Shown: positions 51,075 to 60,797, counted from the first letter of the stretch. The stretch is DNA of 64,000 bases from Planctomycetota bacterium (GCA_002683825.1 NYUD01000057.1:1-64000); one strand, 5' to 3'. Notes: a model not told the origin generated them from the letters alone. Numbers and translations: made by a program.

Positions 51075-51563
51075 CTAGGGGGAATACGAAGTCCCCCGGG
51101 CTCTTCCCGCCAGTCCGCGTAGTCCTACGGTTATCGCGAGTCCTGCCGCCACCGGCACCAGCATGCGGCCGACGAGGTGTTGCGGTTCGGTCGGGTCGTC
51201 GTTGCCGCCGCTTGCGGCGATCGATTGGATCCCTGCGAGTTCGACGAGGATGGCAACCAGGATGCCGGCCACGAGAAACGCCTGTGCGAGCTGGCGGTTG
51301 AGTACCTCGGAACCTTCCTTTGCCGGATTCCTCAACGCGGCGAACAGTCGACTTGGCCTTGCTGTCGGGAAGAGAGCGATCCAGGGCAACACGAGCACGA
51401 CCGCCGAGCCAATAGCAAGCAACAGGACGAGGGGATCGACCATGCTGCGCAGAGCCTCCATGACACGAAAGCCGTCCTGAAAGTTGCCCTCGCTGTAGCC
51501 GGGGACGCGGACGATCAACATCGCCGTCAGGGCGAGCAGCAGCGGAAACCACAGTAGCCTCAA
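51075..51563 (-). CDS. Small membrane protein of unknown function
   Basis: 162 residues from TTG 51563. Four hydrophobic segments (about 3-19, 43-66, 95-116, 132-150) give a four-helix inner-membrane protein. A cytosolic basic stretch (PTARPSRLFAALRNPAKEG) lies between helices 2 and 3. No motif suggests a function. The start is weakly supported; ATG codons just upstream are in another frame. Confidence 0.6.
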   Translation of the reverse strand: MRLLWFPLLLALTAMLIVRVPGYSEGNFQDGFRVMEALRSMVDPLVLLLAIGSAVVLVLPWIALFPTARPSRLFAALRNPAKEGSEVLNRQLAQAFLVAGILVAILVELAGIQSIAASGGNDDPTEPQHLVGRMLVPVAAGLAITVGLRGLAGRARGTSYSP

Positions 51564-51620
51564 GGAAGCTCATCATGCGGTTCCCTGTAGCGCCCCTCCC
51601 TGAGCCGGCGACAGAGATTC

Positions 51621-51657
51621 AAAAAGAAGGGAGCCTGGCCGCAGAGGCTCGGCTCCC
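51621..51657 (-). terminator. Rho-independent terminator of the toroid-protein gene
   Basis: GGGAGCC (51629-51635) pairs with GGCTCCC (51651-51657). On the minus strand it is followed by TTCTTTTT, just after the stop at 51681. Confidence 0.7.
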
Positions 51658-51680
51658 ACCGGGTTCGCTTTTCTCTGCGT

Positions 51681-53201
51681 CTAGCGCGCGCCGAGCACCT
51701 GGGCGTAGCGGAAGTACACCTCGATGCAAAGCGTCATCAGCGCGGTCGAGTACACGCGACCGCCTGTGTAACCCCAGGGGCCTACCGCATCCCATGAGCC
51801 TTTTTCGTCGCCGTCCGTGCGCTGGTTGTCGAGGATCGCAGGGCGCATGGCTTTTTCCCACTTCTTCCAGTACGAACCGCCCAGTTGGTACATGGCGTAG
51901 GTGCCGTAGTACCAGTAGTACATGTCGCAGCCGAAGCCCTCGGGATCCCATTCAGGGAGCGTGTGCATGAGCAGGTCGGCGTGCTTGTTGAGGATGTCGT
52001 CTTTCTTGGGGTCTTGGCCCAAAAAGATCCGACACAAGAGGCCCACGGCCGTCATGGCCTCGCCCTTTTCGCGGGGGAAGTGCTCGTTGACGTTCGTACG
52101 GGAGGACAGCGAACCGAAGGAGTTGTAACCGATGCGACCGTTCAACGGATCGGAGACCTCATCGATCCATGAGAGCGATCCCACCAGGGCCTCCGGATCG
52201 ATCACGAGCTTCGCATCCTTGCCTGAGGCCAGTGCGAAGACCATCCAACCCGTGATGGAGGTGTCGTTGTCCCCGATGGGGGGGACCTCGTACCTCCAGG
52301 CGGTGTAGGGGTTGCGAGCACGCTGGATGTAGTCGATGGCCTTCTGGGCCGTGCGCTTGATCAGCGGGCTCTTCGAGAAGTAGTACGCCTCGGTGATGGC
52401 CAGCGTGGCCAGGGCGTGGTTGTAGATGAAGTCGTGGGTCGTTTCTTCGCCCAGGAGTCCGCTCTCGTCCTGCTGATCCTTCAGCCAGCCGATTCCGCGT
52501 CGCACGACCTCCTGGTATTCACCTTGGTTGGTCGTGTTGCCGTCGCCCATGAAGGCGAGCAGAGCCAGACCCGTCAAACCGACGTCGTGGGTCTCCTGGC
52601 CGGTTCCGTCACAGACGTTCGACCCGACCTTGCCGCATTCGGCAGTGAAGCTCTTGCCGCCCCAGTAGCCTTCGATCGACTGATGGTTCTTGAGCCACTC
52701 GAGGGCGTCCTTCAGGGCCTGCTCGACCGCTGACCCGGCTCGTTTGTATTTCCCGCGGCCCACGCGCCCGCCGAATTTCCCACCGGCACCGCCACCGATC
52801 CCGATCACGTCGTTGAAGGCATCCGCATCGAACGGTGAGTCGGACAGGAATTCCGTGTCGGTGTCTTCGACGTCCTCGGTCTCGGTCACCTCGGAGTCCT
52901 GCAGTACCGGCTCGTCGGGCTCTTCCTCTTCCTCGGGCTCCTCCTCTTCTTCCTCGGGCTCTTCGAATTCCTCCTCCGGTGTCTTTTGCAGGTTGGCCTC
53001 GATGATCTTCGCGTTATCGCCCAGGAAGGCCCGCCAGGGGATCGAGGCCAAGATGAAGTAGGCCAGGAGGTGAGCCGCGAAGGAGATCGCCAGCCAGGGG
53101 GCCCGACTCATCCAGTCGTAGAGGATGTCGTTGAACGTGTGTTCCTCTTCCCAGGGCTTGGGAAGGGTGGTCTCGATGTGGATGTCGGAATAGTCGCTCA
53201 T
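51681..53201 (-). CDS. Membrane-anchored acidic-linker protein with prenyltransferase/squalene-oxidase-like toroid
   Basis: 506 residues. A short cytosolic head precedes one transmembrane helix (about 36-57). A Glu/Pro/Asp linker (about 75-120, TonB-like in layout but acidic) and a Gly-rich hinge (about 133-145) follow. Residues about 155-506 form alpha/alpha-toroid repeats (ALKDALEWLKNHQSIEGYW, GIGWLKDQQDESGLLG, GSWDAVGPWGYTGGRVYSTAL) of the prenyltransferase/squalene-oxidase class. The D-x-D-D and DCTAE residues of true cyclases are not obvious, so a binding role is likely. Similar proteins are typical of planctomycetes, from memory. It follows the SurA-like gene and has a candidate -10 at 53365-53370. 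Confidence 0.75.
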   Translation of the reverse strand: MSDYSDIHIETTLPKPWEEEHTFNDILYDWMSRAPWLAISFAAHLLAYFILASIPWRAFLGDNAKIIEANLQKTPEEEFEEPEEEEEEPEEEEEPDEPVLQDSEVTETEDVEDTDTEFLSDSPFDADAFNDVIGIGGGAGGKFGGRVGRGKYKRAGSAVEQALKDALEWLKNHQSIEGYWGGKSFTAECGKVGSNVCDGTGQETHDVGLTGLALLAFMGDGNTTNQGEYQEVVRRGIGWLKDQQDESGLLGEETTHDFIYNHALATLAITEAYYFSKSPLIKRTAQKAIDYIQRARNPYTAWRYEVPPIGDNDTSITGWMVFALASGKDAKLVIDPEALVGSLSWIDEVSDPLNGRIGYNSFGSLSSRTNVNEHFPREKGEAMTAVGLLCRIFLGQDPKKDDILNKHADLLMHTLPEWDPEGFGCDMYYWYYGTYAMYQLGGSYWKKWEKAMRPAILDNQRTDGDEKGSWDAVGPWGYTGGRVYSTALMTLCIEVYFRYAQVLGAR

Positions 53202-53295
53202 GGCTTGGCGAAAGGCCCGAAGGTGCGGAGGCGGGAGTTGATTTCAGACCTGCCCACAACGCAGGGCTCGCTGAGCGGTTCAATCCAAAACCCGA

Positions 53296-53317
53296 GCCGT
53301 TTTTTCCCGAAAACGGC
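53296..53317 (-). terminator. Hairpin after the SurA-like gene
   Basis: GCCGTTTT (53296-53303) pairs with AAAACGGC (53310-53317) over a 6-base loop in the 189-base spacer between the SurA-like and toroid genes. On the minus strand it is followed by TCGGGTTTTGG. It is a weak terminator or attenuator between co-oriented genes. Confidence 0.4.
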
Positions 53318-53390
53318 GTTTGCGGACTCGCCCGAGGTCGTTCGGGCCAGAAACAGGGGCGGGAAGTATATCGGCCTTCGAGCCCGGCGA

Positions 53391-54557
53391 CTACCGCGGG
53401 CCGCCGCTCGGTGGATTCGAGCCTCCAGGGGCCCCGTCTTCGGGTCCGTCCTTCTCCGGCGGAGGCCTCACGAGCCCGGGGTGAATCCAGGAGTAAGCCC
53501 CCATCACCATCTGCTGCTTGGCCCGGTTCAGGATGCGCAAGTCGCGACGGTTTGTCTGCGCGTTTCGTAGACGGTGTTGAATCTCGGCGTCCTCGTAGTT
53601 CGGCGGCGGGGGAACGACCTTCTCAAAGAGCATGGCGAACTGATAGCCCGCCTCGGGATCGGGGTTGCCGCGTGGATCCGCCAGAGGGATGACGGCCGAG
53701 AGGCTGCCCGGCTCCTCATCGGCCAGCTGCCTGAGGACGGGATCGCTGATCTGGGAGAGCACCAGCAGGGGGGACACTCCCCGGGTCTCGCGGAGCGCGG
53801 CGCCGAACTCCTCGACCAGTGCCCCCATATCGATCCCCTCCAGGACCTTCTGACGTGCCTCCTCGCAGCTCGCCTTCGCCAGCTCGGAACCGCCGGCCGC
53901 CGAGGATGGGATGGCGAGGATCTGAAAGCGAACCTGCGGGGGAGCAAGAAACTCGCGGTTCACGCGGAAGGAGTAGTGCAGTTCGCCGGGGCGGATGTAG
54001 CGATCGGTCGCAGGCCGGCGATCGGCCACCTGCAGTCCCAGCCGCGAACGGCGCCAGAGGATGCGCAGGTACTCCGACTGCCGATCGGCGAAATTGTCGA
54101 GGGCGGTGGTGCCCTGCTCGACCAGCCGGTCCGCATAGGCCGTCGCTCCGATCTTGGCGCGCTCTTCCGCCTCCTGGAACTCGAGCTGGAAGCGAATCGC
54201 CTGGGCGTCCAATCCAAGATCTTCGCCGGCCTGGGTCTCGAGGGCCTGAAACGAGAGTTCTCGCAGGATTTCACTACGGAGTTCACTGCGCTCGGACTGG
54301 GTCGTGACCGGTCTCTCCTTCAAGTTGCTCGTCTCGACACGATTCAGCTCGGAGAGCGTGATCACTTCATCGCCCGCCTGGACGGCCACGCCGTCGAAGT
54401 AGAGGGTTTGCGGCCGCTCGACGGACTGGACCGAGAGAAGGGAGGGGATGAGAAACGCGATGAGGATGTTCACGGAGGTTGCTAGATAGCGGACCGTGGA
54501 AGAAACGTGCCATCTTTCTTTCGGATTTCTGTGCCACCCCTCCGAGCGGAGGTCCAA
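53391..54557 (-). CDS. SurA/PpiC-like periplasmic chaperone
   Basis: 388 residues from TTG 54557. A basic N-terminus and hydrophobic segment (about 28-45) act as signal or anchor. A SurA N-terminal-like region follows (VAVQAGDEVITLSELNRVE, a strong SurA hallmark) with long helices to about residue 190, then a parvulin-type segment (about 200-330, VRFQILAIP) that looks divergent, so isomerase activity is doubtful. The C-terminus is Pro/Gly-rich. GTG 54473 is another possible start. It probably helps fold outer-membrane proteins. It follows mfd by 18 bases. Confidence 0.75.
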   Translation of the reverse strand: MDLRSEGWHRNPKERWHVSSTVRYLATSVNILIAFLIPSLLSVQSVERPQTLYFDGVAVQAGDEVITLSELNRVETSNLKERPVTTQSERSELRSEILRELSFQALETQAGEDLGLDAQAIRFQLEFQEAEERAKIGATAYADRLVEQGTTALDNFADRQSEYLRILWRRSRLGLQVADRRPATDRYIRPGELHYSFRVNREFLAPPQVRFQILAIPSSAAGGSELAKASCEEARQKVLEGIDMGALVEEFGAALRETRGVSPLLVLSQISDPVLRQLADEEPGSLSAVIPLADPRGNPDPEAGYQFAMLFEKVVPPPPNYEDAEIQHRLRNAQTNRRDLRILNRAKQQMVMGAYSWIHPGLVRPPPEKDGPEDGAPGGSNPPSGGPR

Positions 54558-54575
54558 GAGCCCTGGTCTCCCGGA

Positions 54576-57500
54576 TCAAGCGAGGCGCGGGTGCCCCAGA
54601 AGCTTGCGCAGCCAATCCAGCGCGGCTCGGGCCGAGCGATGTCCGGCGGGGATGACGAGGTGGGCGAGCCCGGCTCGAAGAGGGCGTAGCTCGATCCGCG
54701 CCCCGCTGACGGCCTCTTCGAGGGCGATGCGGTCGGCGTATGCAATGATGTAGGTCTCGCCGCGGAAGAGGAGCTTGAGGATCCCGAGCTTGGACAGGAG
54801 CGACCGTAGCAGGAACACCTCGACCAGTGCCGTAGCCTCGGGCGGCACGCGACCATAACGGTCACGCATCATCGCTTCCGCGTTGACCGCGTCCTTCTCA
54901 TCGTCGATTTCGTTCAACTTGCGGAAGATCTCCAGGCGGCCGTCGACGTCCGGGATCCAGTCGGTCGGAAGATAGGCCGTCAGGCCGAGTTCCAGCTCGA
55001 CCGCCAGGGCTTCGAGTTCGGCCGTGACTTCCTTTGGAACCGACGCCAGCAACTCCTCGGCATGTCCGACCAGGTTCGGATGGTCGGCGAGGCGCTCGAC
55101 AGTCGCTTTCAAGAGCCGGCAGTACATATCGTAGCCCACCGCCGCGATGTGTCCGGACTGCTCCGGCCCCAAGATGTTTCCCGCGCCGCGAATCTCAAGA
55201 TCCTTCATGCTGATCTGGAATCCGGCGCCGAGCTGGGTCAGCTCTTCGAGAGCTTTGATCCGCTTGCGTGCGACATCCTTTAGCGGGCGTGACTTGTCGA
55301 TCAGGAGATAGCAGTAGGACTTGTGCCTGCCCCGTCCTACGCGCCCGCGCAATTGGTGCAACTCGGCCAATCCGAAACGGTCCGCCTCGTCGATCATGAT
55401 CGTGCCCGCCGTCGGGATGTCGATTCCATTCTCGATGATGGTGGTGGCCAGCAGTACATCGGCCTCGCCGCGCGTGAAGGTGCCCATGACCTGCTGTAGT
55501 TCGTTGCCTCCCATTTGACCGTGACCGATGGCATAGCGGCACTCGGGAACGATCGCCATCAATTCACGTAGGCGCCGGTCGATCGAGTGCACGCGGTTGT
55601 GCAGGAAAAAAACCTGGCCACCACGATTCCTTTCGCGAAGGACCGCCTCACGGATCGTCCCGTTGTCAGTCGTCCAGCCGATTACTGTGTTGATTTCCTG
55701 GCGGCCGGGCGGCGGTTCAGCCAGGGCTGAGATGTCGCGGACCCCGGACAGAGACATGTGGAGTGTGCGCGGGATAGGTGTCGCGGTCAACGTGAGGATG
55801 TCCACCTCGGCGCGTAGCTTTTTGAAGTGCTCTTTGTGTGCGACACCGAAGCGTTGCTCTTCGTCGATGACCAGGAGCCCCAGGTTTTTAAAAGCTACGT
55901 CCTTCGAAAGCAGTCGGTGGGTTCCGACAAGGATGTCGACTTGACCGCGAGCGCAGCGCGAAAGGGTGTCCTTCTGGCGTTTGCCCTGGACGTAGCGGCT
56001 GATGACCGCGACCTCGACGGGGAAATCGGCGAGCCGTTCTCGGAAGGTTTCAAAGTGTTGCTGGGCCAGGATGGTAGTGGGCACCAGGACGGCGACCTGT
56101 CCTCCGCCCGAGACCACGCGAAAGGCGGCGCGTATGGCAATTTCGGTCTTGCCGAAGCCGACGTCTCCGCAAAGTATCCGGTCCATCGGGCTCTTCGATG
56201 CCAGGTCGCCGGCGATCTCACTATCGGCGGTCGCCTGATCCGCCGTGTCGGTGTAGGGGAAAGCCGCAAGCATTTCGGAGGTGAGTTCGGGGTCATCCTT
56301 CCAGGCATCGCGCTGGTGTGTTGCGCGCTTGGCTTGAACCTCGAGCAGTTCGGCAGCCAGATCGACCAGCGCTTTCTCCACCCGCTCCTTGCGCCGCCGG
56401 AACGCTTGGCCGCCGATACGGTCCAGTTGCGGAGAGCCTGCGCCTGTGCCGACATAGCGTTGCACGAGATCGATGCGCGAAACCGGAACGTAGAGGCTTA
56501 CCTCGTCGGCGAATCTCAGGTGCATGTGCTCCTCTTCGCCTCCGGCCCGCGGCATGTTCTTGAGCCCGACGAAGTGTGCGACGCCGTGAACCGCGTGGAC
56601 GATGAGGTCGCCGACCTCCAGTTCGAAGAACGATTCCAGTGCACGGACGGCGAGTTTGCGTTCGGCCTTCCGATGGCGCCGCGCTCCCCGTACGCCCAGG
56701 AGTTCGCGGTGGTTGACTATTACCAGTCCGCCGTCGGGCTCGAGGGCGCGGAAGCCGCGCGCCAGTGACCCTTGCACCACTTCGACGGAGGCTTTGATGG
56801 CTGCGAGCGAGGCGGCGAAACGTGCTCCTTCGGCTTCGCTTTCGCACAGGCAAATGACGCGCACGCCCCCCTCGGTTGCCTGCGCCAGATGATGGGGCGC
56901 GTCCTTGGGGCCGACGGCGAGGGCCTGAACCGTTCGGGTCTGGAAGTTCCAGTCGTCCGCGGGCAGGCTTTGCAGCGAGAGACCGGAGCGTTTTGCGATC
57001 TCGCGGCGTAGAGCGATCAAGGCATGGGCGTGGGCGCTGGATTGGATGCGCAGCCCTTCGGCCTGCTCTCCGATACGGAGGGGCTCGATCTCGACGACGA
57101 CCGTGGTCGGAGACAGCAGGTTCAGGGGTGCGACGCCGTTGCCGTCCTGAACACCGCCCGCATCGCTCGCCAAACACAGGGAAATGTGCTTTAGCGATTC
57201 GATGCTACGTTGGTTCTCTGTCTCGAACGTGCGCAGGGAATCGATCTCTTCGTCGAAAAGCTCGATGCGCACCGGAAATTCGGCGGCGAAGGGGAAGATG
57301 TCGAAAATGTCGCCGCGCAAACTGACTTCGCCCGGGCGCTCGGCCAGTGGTTGGCGTGTGTAGCCCGAAGAGACCAGGCGCTCGAGAAGAGCCTCGACCC
57401 CGAGGTGCTGACCGACCTGCAGGTTGAGAAGTTGGTTCTTCAGATCCCCCGGAGCCGGCAGGGGTTGCAGCAGGGCGAGGAGTGATGCCACGAGAACCCG

Positions 57501-57896
57501 CGGCCGGCGATCGGGGGGACCTGCGAGGAGTTGGGCCACCTGCAAGCGTGCGCGCACCGAATCCGGGTCGACCAGCGCGCCTCCGTGACCCGAACCGGAC
57601 GAGGACTCGCGCGCGGGAAAACGGGTTGCATCCACTCCCAGCGTTTCGAGGTCGTCCAGAAAGAGGTCCGCTTCCGTTTCATTCGAGATCACGATCAGCC
57701 ATGGCCCCTGGGCGTGGCGCATCAAGGCAGAAAGGACAAAGCCCTGGGACGAACCCCAGAGGCTCCCGGCGGCAACACTCCGTTCACTGTGGATGAGTTC
57801 GATCAGACGGCGAAAAGCCGGAGAGGAATCCAGCAGCGAAACGTCGAGTGTGGCGGCGGGCGAGGGTTCCTCTCGGGTTTCCGTGTCGACGCTCAA
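54576..57896 (-). CDS. mfd: Transcription-repair coupling factor
   Basis: Mfd removes RNA polymerase stalled at lesions and recruits UvrA. The 1106-residue protein has a UvrB-homology module (about 1-350, PRVLVASLLALLQPLP), the RNA-polymerase-interacting CarD-like domain (about 400-490, GDLIVHAVHGVAHF) and the translocase with Walker A GDVGFGKTEIA (about 579) and DEEQ in LLVIDEEQRFGV (about 676). Motif VI is in LRGRVGRGRHKSYCYLL and the TRCF domain follows (DVDGRLEIFRKLNE). It starts at TTG 57896, overlapping the rnc stop (TTGA), with GAGGAAGAGG upstream. Confidence 0.95.
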   Translation of the reverse strand: MSVDTETREEPSPAATLDVSLLDSSPAFRRLIELIHSERSVAAGSLWGSSQGFVLSALMRHAQGPWLIVISNETEADLFLDDLETLGVDATRFPARESSSGSGHGGALVDPDSVRARLQVAQLLAGPPDRRPRVLVASLLALLQPLPAPGDLKNQLLNLQVGQHLGVEALLERLVSSGYTRQPLAERPGEVSLRGDIFDIFPFAAEFPVRIELFDEEIDSLRTFETENQRSIESLKHISLCLASDAGGVQDGNGVAPLNLLSPTTVVVEIEPLRIGEQAEGLRIQSSAHAHALIALRREIAKRSGLSLQSLPADDWNFQTRTVQALAVGPKDAPHHLAQATEGGVRVICLCESEAEGARFAASLAAIKASVEVVQGSLARGFRALEPDGGLVIVNHRELLGVRGARRHRKAERKLAVRALESFFELEVGDLIVHAVHGVAHFVGLKNMPRAGGEEEHMHLRFADEVSLYVPVSRIDLVQRYVGTGAGSPQLDRIGGQAFRRRKERVEKALVDLAAELLEVQAKRATHQRDAWKDDPELTSEMLAAFPYTDTADQATADSEIAGDLASKSPMDRILCGDVGFGKTEIAIRAAFRVVSGGGQVAVLVPTTILAQQHFETFRERLADFPVEVAVISRYVQGKRQKDTLSRCARGQVDILVGTHRLLSKDVAFKNLGLLVIDEEQRFGVAHKEHFKKLRAEVDILTLTATPIPRTLHMSLSGVRDISALAEPPPGRQEINTVIGWTTDNGTIREAVLRERNRGGQVFFLHNRVHSIDRRLRELMAIVPECRYAIGHGQMGGNELQQVMGTFTRGEADVLLATTIIENGIDIPTAGTIMIDEADRFGLAELHQLRGRVGRGRHKSYCYLLIDKSRPLKDVARKRIKALEELTQLGAGFQISMKDLEIRGAGNILGPEQSGHIAAVGYDMYCRLLKATVERLADHPNLVGHAEELLASVPKEVTAELEALAVELELGLTAYLPTDWIPDVDGRLEIFRKLNEIDDEKDAVNAEAMMRDRYGRVPPEATALVEVFLLRSLLSKLGILKLLFRGETYIIAYADRIALEEAVSGARIELRPLRAGLAHLVIPAGHRSARAALDWLRKLLGHPRLA

Positions 57897-58543
57897 GCCT
57901 CTTCCTCGAGCACAAGCAATGCCTCGTGCGCAGCCCAGCGCTCGGCTTCCTTGAGCGTGCGGCCCCAGGCGCTGGGAAAACGGCGCTTGCCGATCTCTGC
58001 CGCGACGAGGAATGCCTTGGCGTGGGCGTGCCCGCGCTCGCGCACCACCACGTAGGTCGGCGGTTCTCCGGTCGCCAGTTGACCGTGGCGTTGCAGCGTC
58101 TGTTTCGGATTCGGCTCCCCCTCGGCGGTCAAGATGCGCGTCAGCGGTTTGTCGAGGGTGATGCGTGCGAAGCGGCGTGCCGCCTCGAGCCCTCCGTCGA
58201 GATACACCGCCCCCAGATACGCTTCGTAGATATTCGCCAGGACCGAACGGGGCAGCACCCTGTTGCGCATGCCAAGACCTATCCGCGCTATCGCATCCAT
58301 ACCGATATCGCGCGTCACATCGGCCAGCACCCTGCGCGATACGATCCACGCTTTCAGCTCGGTCATGGCCCCCTCCGCATGGTTGGGCCGTTGCCGATAC
58401 AGCTCTTCCGCGACGATGAGGTCCAGGACCGCATCCCCGAGGAACTCCAGCCTTTCGTTGTCTTCCGCCGCCCCCGTAGAAGCGTGGGTCAACGCCAGTT
58501 CCATGAGGTTCGGATCCGCAAACTCGTGCGGGAGGGTCGCCAT
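57893..58543 (-). CDS. rnc: Ribonuclease III
   Basis: It cleaves double-stranded RNA in rRNA maturation and mRNA turnover. The 216-residue protein has the catalytic signature NERLEFLGDAVLDLIVAEEL (about 29-48) and the second metal-binding block NIYEAYLGAVYLDGG. A C-terminal dsRNA-binding domain ends GRTLKEAERWAAHEALLVL. The TGA overlaps the TTG of mfd, an operon arrangement (rnc-mfd) I do not recall as common. The 431-base stretch upstream holds no convincing gene. Confidence 0.95.
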   Translation of the reverse strand: MATLPHEFADPNLMELALTHASTGAAEDNERLEFLGDAVLDLIVAEELYRQRPNHAEGAMTELKAWIVSRRVLADVTRDIGMDAIARIGLGMRNRVLPRSVLANIYEAYLGAVYLDGGLEAARRFARITLDKPLTRILTAEGEPNPKQTLQRHGQLATGEPPTYVVVRERGHAHAKAFLVAAEIGKRRFPSAWGRTLKEAERWAAHEALLVLEEEA

Positions 58544-58974
58544 GCTGGCAGTACTTTAGCCTGGACAATTCCCGAACGGACACCCCAAAGGCTCCAACCC
58601 ATCGGCCCCGTGGCTATTGCGGCCGTTACCTCCCATGACACGGGGCCCAACGAAGATCGTTGCCGGGGACGTTCGAGGGTCTGGCCCAACCGGGGATCGC
58701 CATGCTCAAGCCGTGCCCCCCCGGTGTTCTGACGATTTCGAGCTCTTCGCCGGAGAACGCCGGCCTCCTCCGCGAGCCCGAGACGGTCGCTTCGATGTGA
58801 ACCGATTCCCGGCCCCGCGCAGCTCGGGCAGAGCGATTGTTCGTCACGGGCTGATATCGGGGGAGTCAACGTCACTCCGCATCGCCGGCCATGGCCCTCG
58901 CCCGGACACCATTTCCTGGCGCCTGGCCGGGAAGTGTTGATCGGGTTGCTGCTCGCAGAGCGCGGGGCTTTCCG
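58544..58974. other. 431-base spacer without a convincing gene
   Basis: This lies between rnc (start 58543) and the end of the decaheme cytochrome (58975). Short open frames exist on both strands (for example GTG 58847 to 58626, minus, 73 codons, and a plus frame 58617-58940). None has a ribosome-binding site, a recognisable domain or consistent third-position bias. It probably contains the rnc promoter and the end of the cytochrome transcript. Confidence 0.5.
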
Positions 58975-60786
58975 TCAGTTGCCCGCGATTTGCTCGAACA
59001 GTTCATTCAGGGACGGAGTCTGGACTCTGGGGGCCGGCAGGTTCACGTGGTAGCTGTGGCACAACATGCAGGTGTTGTCGGTTGCCTCCGGACTGTGACA
59101 CTCCCCGCAGGTGGCGGTTGCCATCGTCTTGAAGTTGGAAGAAAAAATAAGGGGATCGCGCTGATCGAATGCCGACGAGTAATCGTCGGATGTTTCCTTC
59201 AGGACGTGGCACGTCGAACAGTCGGTGATTTCGTCGGGTGTCAGATGGGGCCGGTGCGAAAAGTGCAAGAGATCTCGTTTATGTTCACGCGCGTGCCACT
59301 GCATTCGGGGCGCGCCGCCAGCGGACGCTTCGATTCCGTGACACTTCGCGCAGGCGCCCTGTGCGGTCGCGCTCGAGAGCTGATCGAATTCGGAAGCGCC
59401 GCTTTCCGCCGTGACATCCAGCCAGGCACGGAGGAATGGGTCGGCGTGTCCGTTCGGCCTGTACCGCAGACTGAAATCGGAATGCTGCAGGTACCAGCCG
59501 CCCTGGGAGACGAAGCGCTCGCGTTTGGGATCCTCCACGGTGCGTCCCGTGCTGGCGCTCATCGTGGCCTTCGGAGGCATCCCCTGCGCGAGTTGGCTCA
59601 GTTCGCTGTCCCCGCGGAAAGCCCAGGCGTCCAGGGCCGTCGCCAGCAGCTCCCCGGGCAGCCCACTGATCAAGTCGTCGCGCTCACGCTCTTGCAGTGG
59701 GCGAGACAAGCGCTCTTCGATCAGGCCGATGAGGCCTGTGTGTCCTTCTGCGGCGAGGCGTACGTAGAGGCGTTTGAGATTCCATGCGACACGGGTCACA
59801 ACGCCTAGATCGTCCTCCGCTGCAAAGGAAAGGTCGAGCCGATCGATGGCCGAGAAGCGTTCGAGATCTTCGCGTTCGCGTTCGGTCTTGCCGAGGAGGA
59901 AGGAAGCGATCGGAGCCATCTCGGTCTCGACCTCGGAAGCGTCCGCAGGCCAGGCCCCGATGGCGATGTCGCGCTTCTCCAGAGAGAGTGTGTCGAGGGC
60001 GGGGAAAGTCAGCACAGAGAGGCCCGCGCCATCCAGCTGGGCCGTGCCGGCGATCGCTGCTCCGTGGCAGGCCATGCAGGTCTTCTCGAAGCCGGCCAGG
60101 ACCATCTTCTTTCCATCCCCGTCCGGAATGTGGCAATCCGTGCAGCGCCCGGGCGCGTGTTTCTGCAGGTCGGACCGGAAGTGCCGCTGGATGTGCGCCA
60201 AGTGATCGAAGTGGATCCCCGTTCGTTGGTCGTAGGGGTAGGAAGAAAACTCGGGATGTCCGTGGGGGAACCCTTCAAGAGTCCGAGCGTGGCAGGTCTG
60301 GCACTGCTGATCGTTCAGGGTCGCCAGCTCGTTCGATCTCCCGCGGTGCTCCCTGTGACAGGTCGAGCAGGCCACGTGTCCACGAGCCGACAGCGGTACG
60401 GCGGAGTCGCGGAATGAAGCGACTTGTCCGTCCTGGCCGAGTTGAGATCGGTACTGTTTCGCCTCATCGCGGGACCACGCGTGCGGTGTGAGGGGATGCT
60501 TGCCCAGGGCGTGGCACTCCAGGCAGAGTCTGCTTTGGGCAAGATCCAGATCGCTCGTTACCCAACCGCTCAACGGATGCTGGACCGCGTCGAAGGTTGA
60601 GGAATGGCATATCTCGCAGTTTTCTTCGAGCATTGCATGGGGTGAGGCGAGAGGGCCAGGTAGCACCAGGCTCTTGCCCCGTGAACCCAGCAAGAAGAGT
60701 GCTAGCACACCGGAGCCGGCTGCCGCTCCTGCGATCGACGCGATTCGCACCTTGGTGGTCGAGATTTCGATTCGTCGCTGAGCCAT
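58975..60786 (-). CDS. Decaheme c-type cytochrome, membrane anchored
   Basis: 603 residues with one N-terminal transmembrane helix (about 15-34). Ten C-x2-C-H haem sites: CEICH (57), CLECH (88), CSTCH (140), CQTCH (162), CTDCH (215), CMACH (237), then a 236-residue haem-free middle part, then CAKCH (479), CSTCH (523), CGECH (560) and CMLCH (573). Many extra His residues (HREH, HFDHLAH, HFSHRPH) could be distal ligands. It probably carries electrons across the periplasm. It is the last gene of a four-gene run, 11 bases after the cytochrome b-like gene. Confidence 0.92.
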   Translation of the reverse strand: MAQRRIEISTTKVRIASIAGAAAGSGVLALFLLGSRGKSLVLPGPLASPHAMLEENCEICHSSTFDAVQHPLSGWVTSDLDLAQSRLCLECHALGKHPLTPHAWSRDEAKQYRSQLGQDGQVASFRDSAVPLSARGHVACSTCHREHRGRSNELATLNDQQCQTCHARTLEGFPHGHPEFSSYPYDQRTGIHFDHLAHIQRHFRSDLQKHAPGRCTDCHIPDGDGKKMVLAGFEKTCMACHGAAIAGTAQLDGAGLSVLTFPALDTLSLEKRDIAIGAWPADASEVETEMAPIASFLLGKTEREREDLERFSAIDRLDLSFAAEDDLGVVTRVAWNLKRLYVRLAAEGHTGLIGLIEERLSRPLQERERDDLISGLPGELLATALDAWAFRGDSELSQLAQGMPPKATMSASTGRTVEDPKRERFVSQGGWYLQHSDFSLRYRPNGHADPFLRAWLDVTAESGASEFDQLSSATAQGACAKCHGIEASAGGAPRMQWHAREHKRDLLHFSHRPHLTPDEITDCSTCHVLKETSDDYSSAFDQRDPLIFSSNFKTMATATCGECHSPEATDNTCMLCHSYHVNLPAPRVQTPSLNELFEQIAGN

Positions 60787-60797
60787 GTCCTGGAGGA

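Noticed and set aside
58626..58847. GTG-initiated 73-codon minus frame upstream of rnc, briefly considered as a CsrA-like protein
   Set aside because: Only a chance similarity (ESVHIEATV). CsrA core residues and length pattern are missing, and there is no ribosome-binding site.
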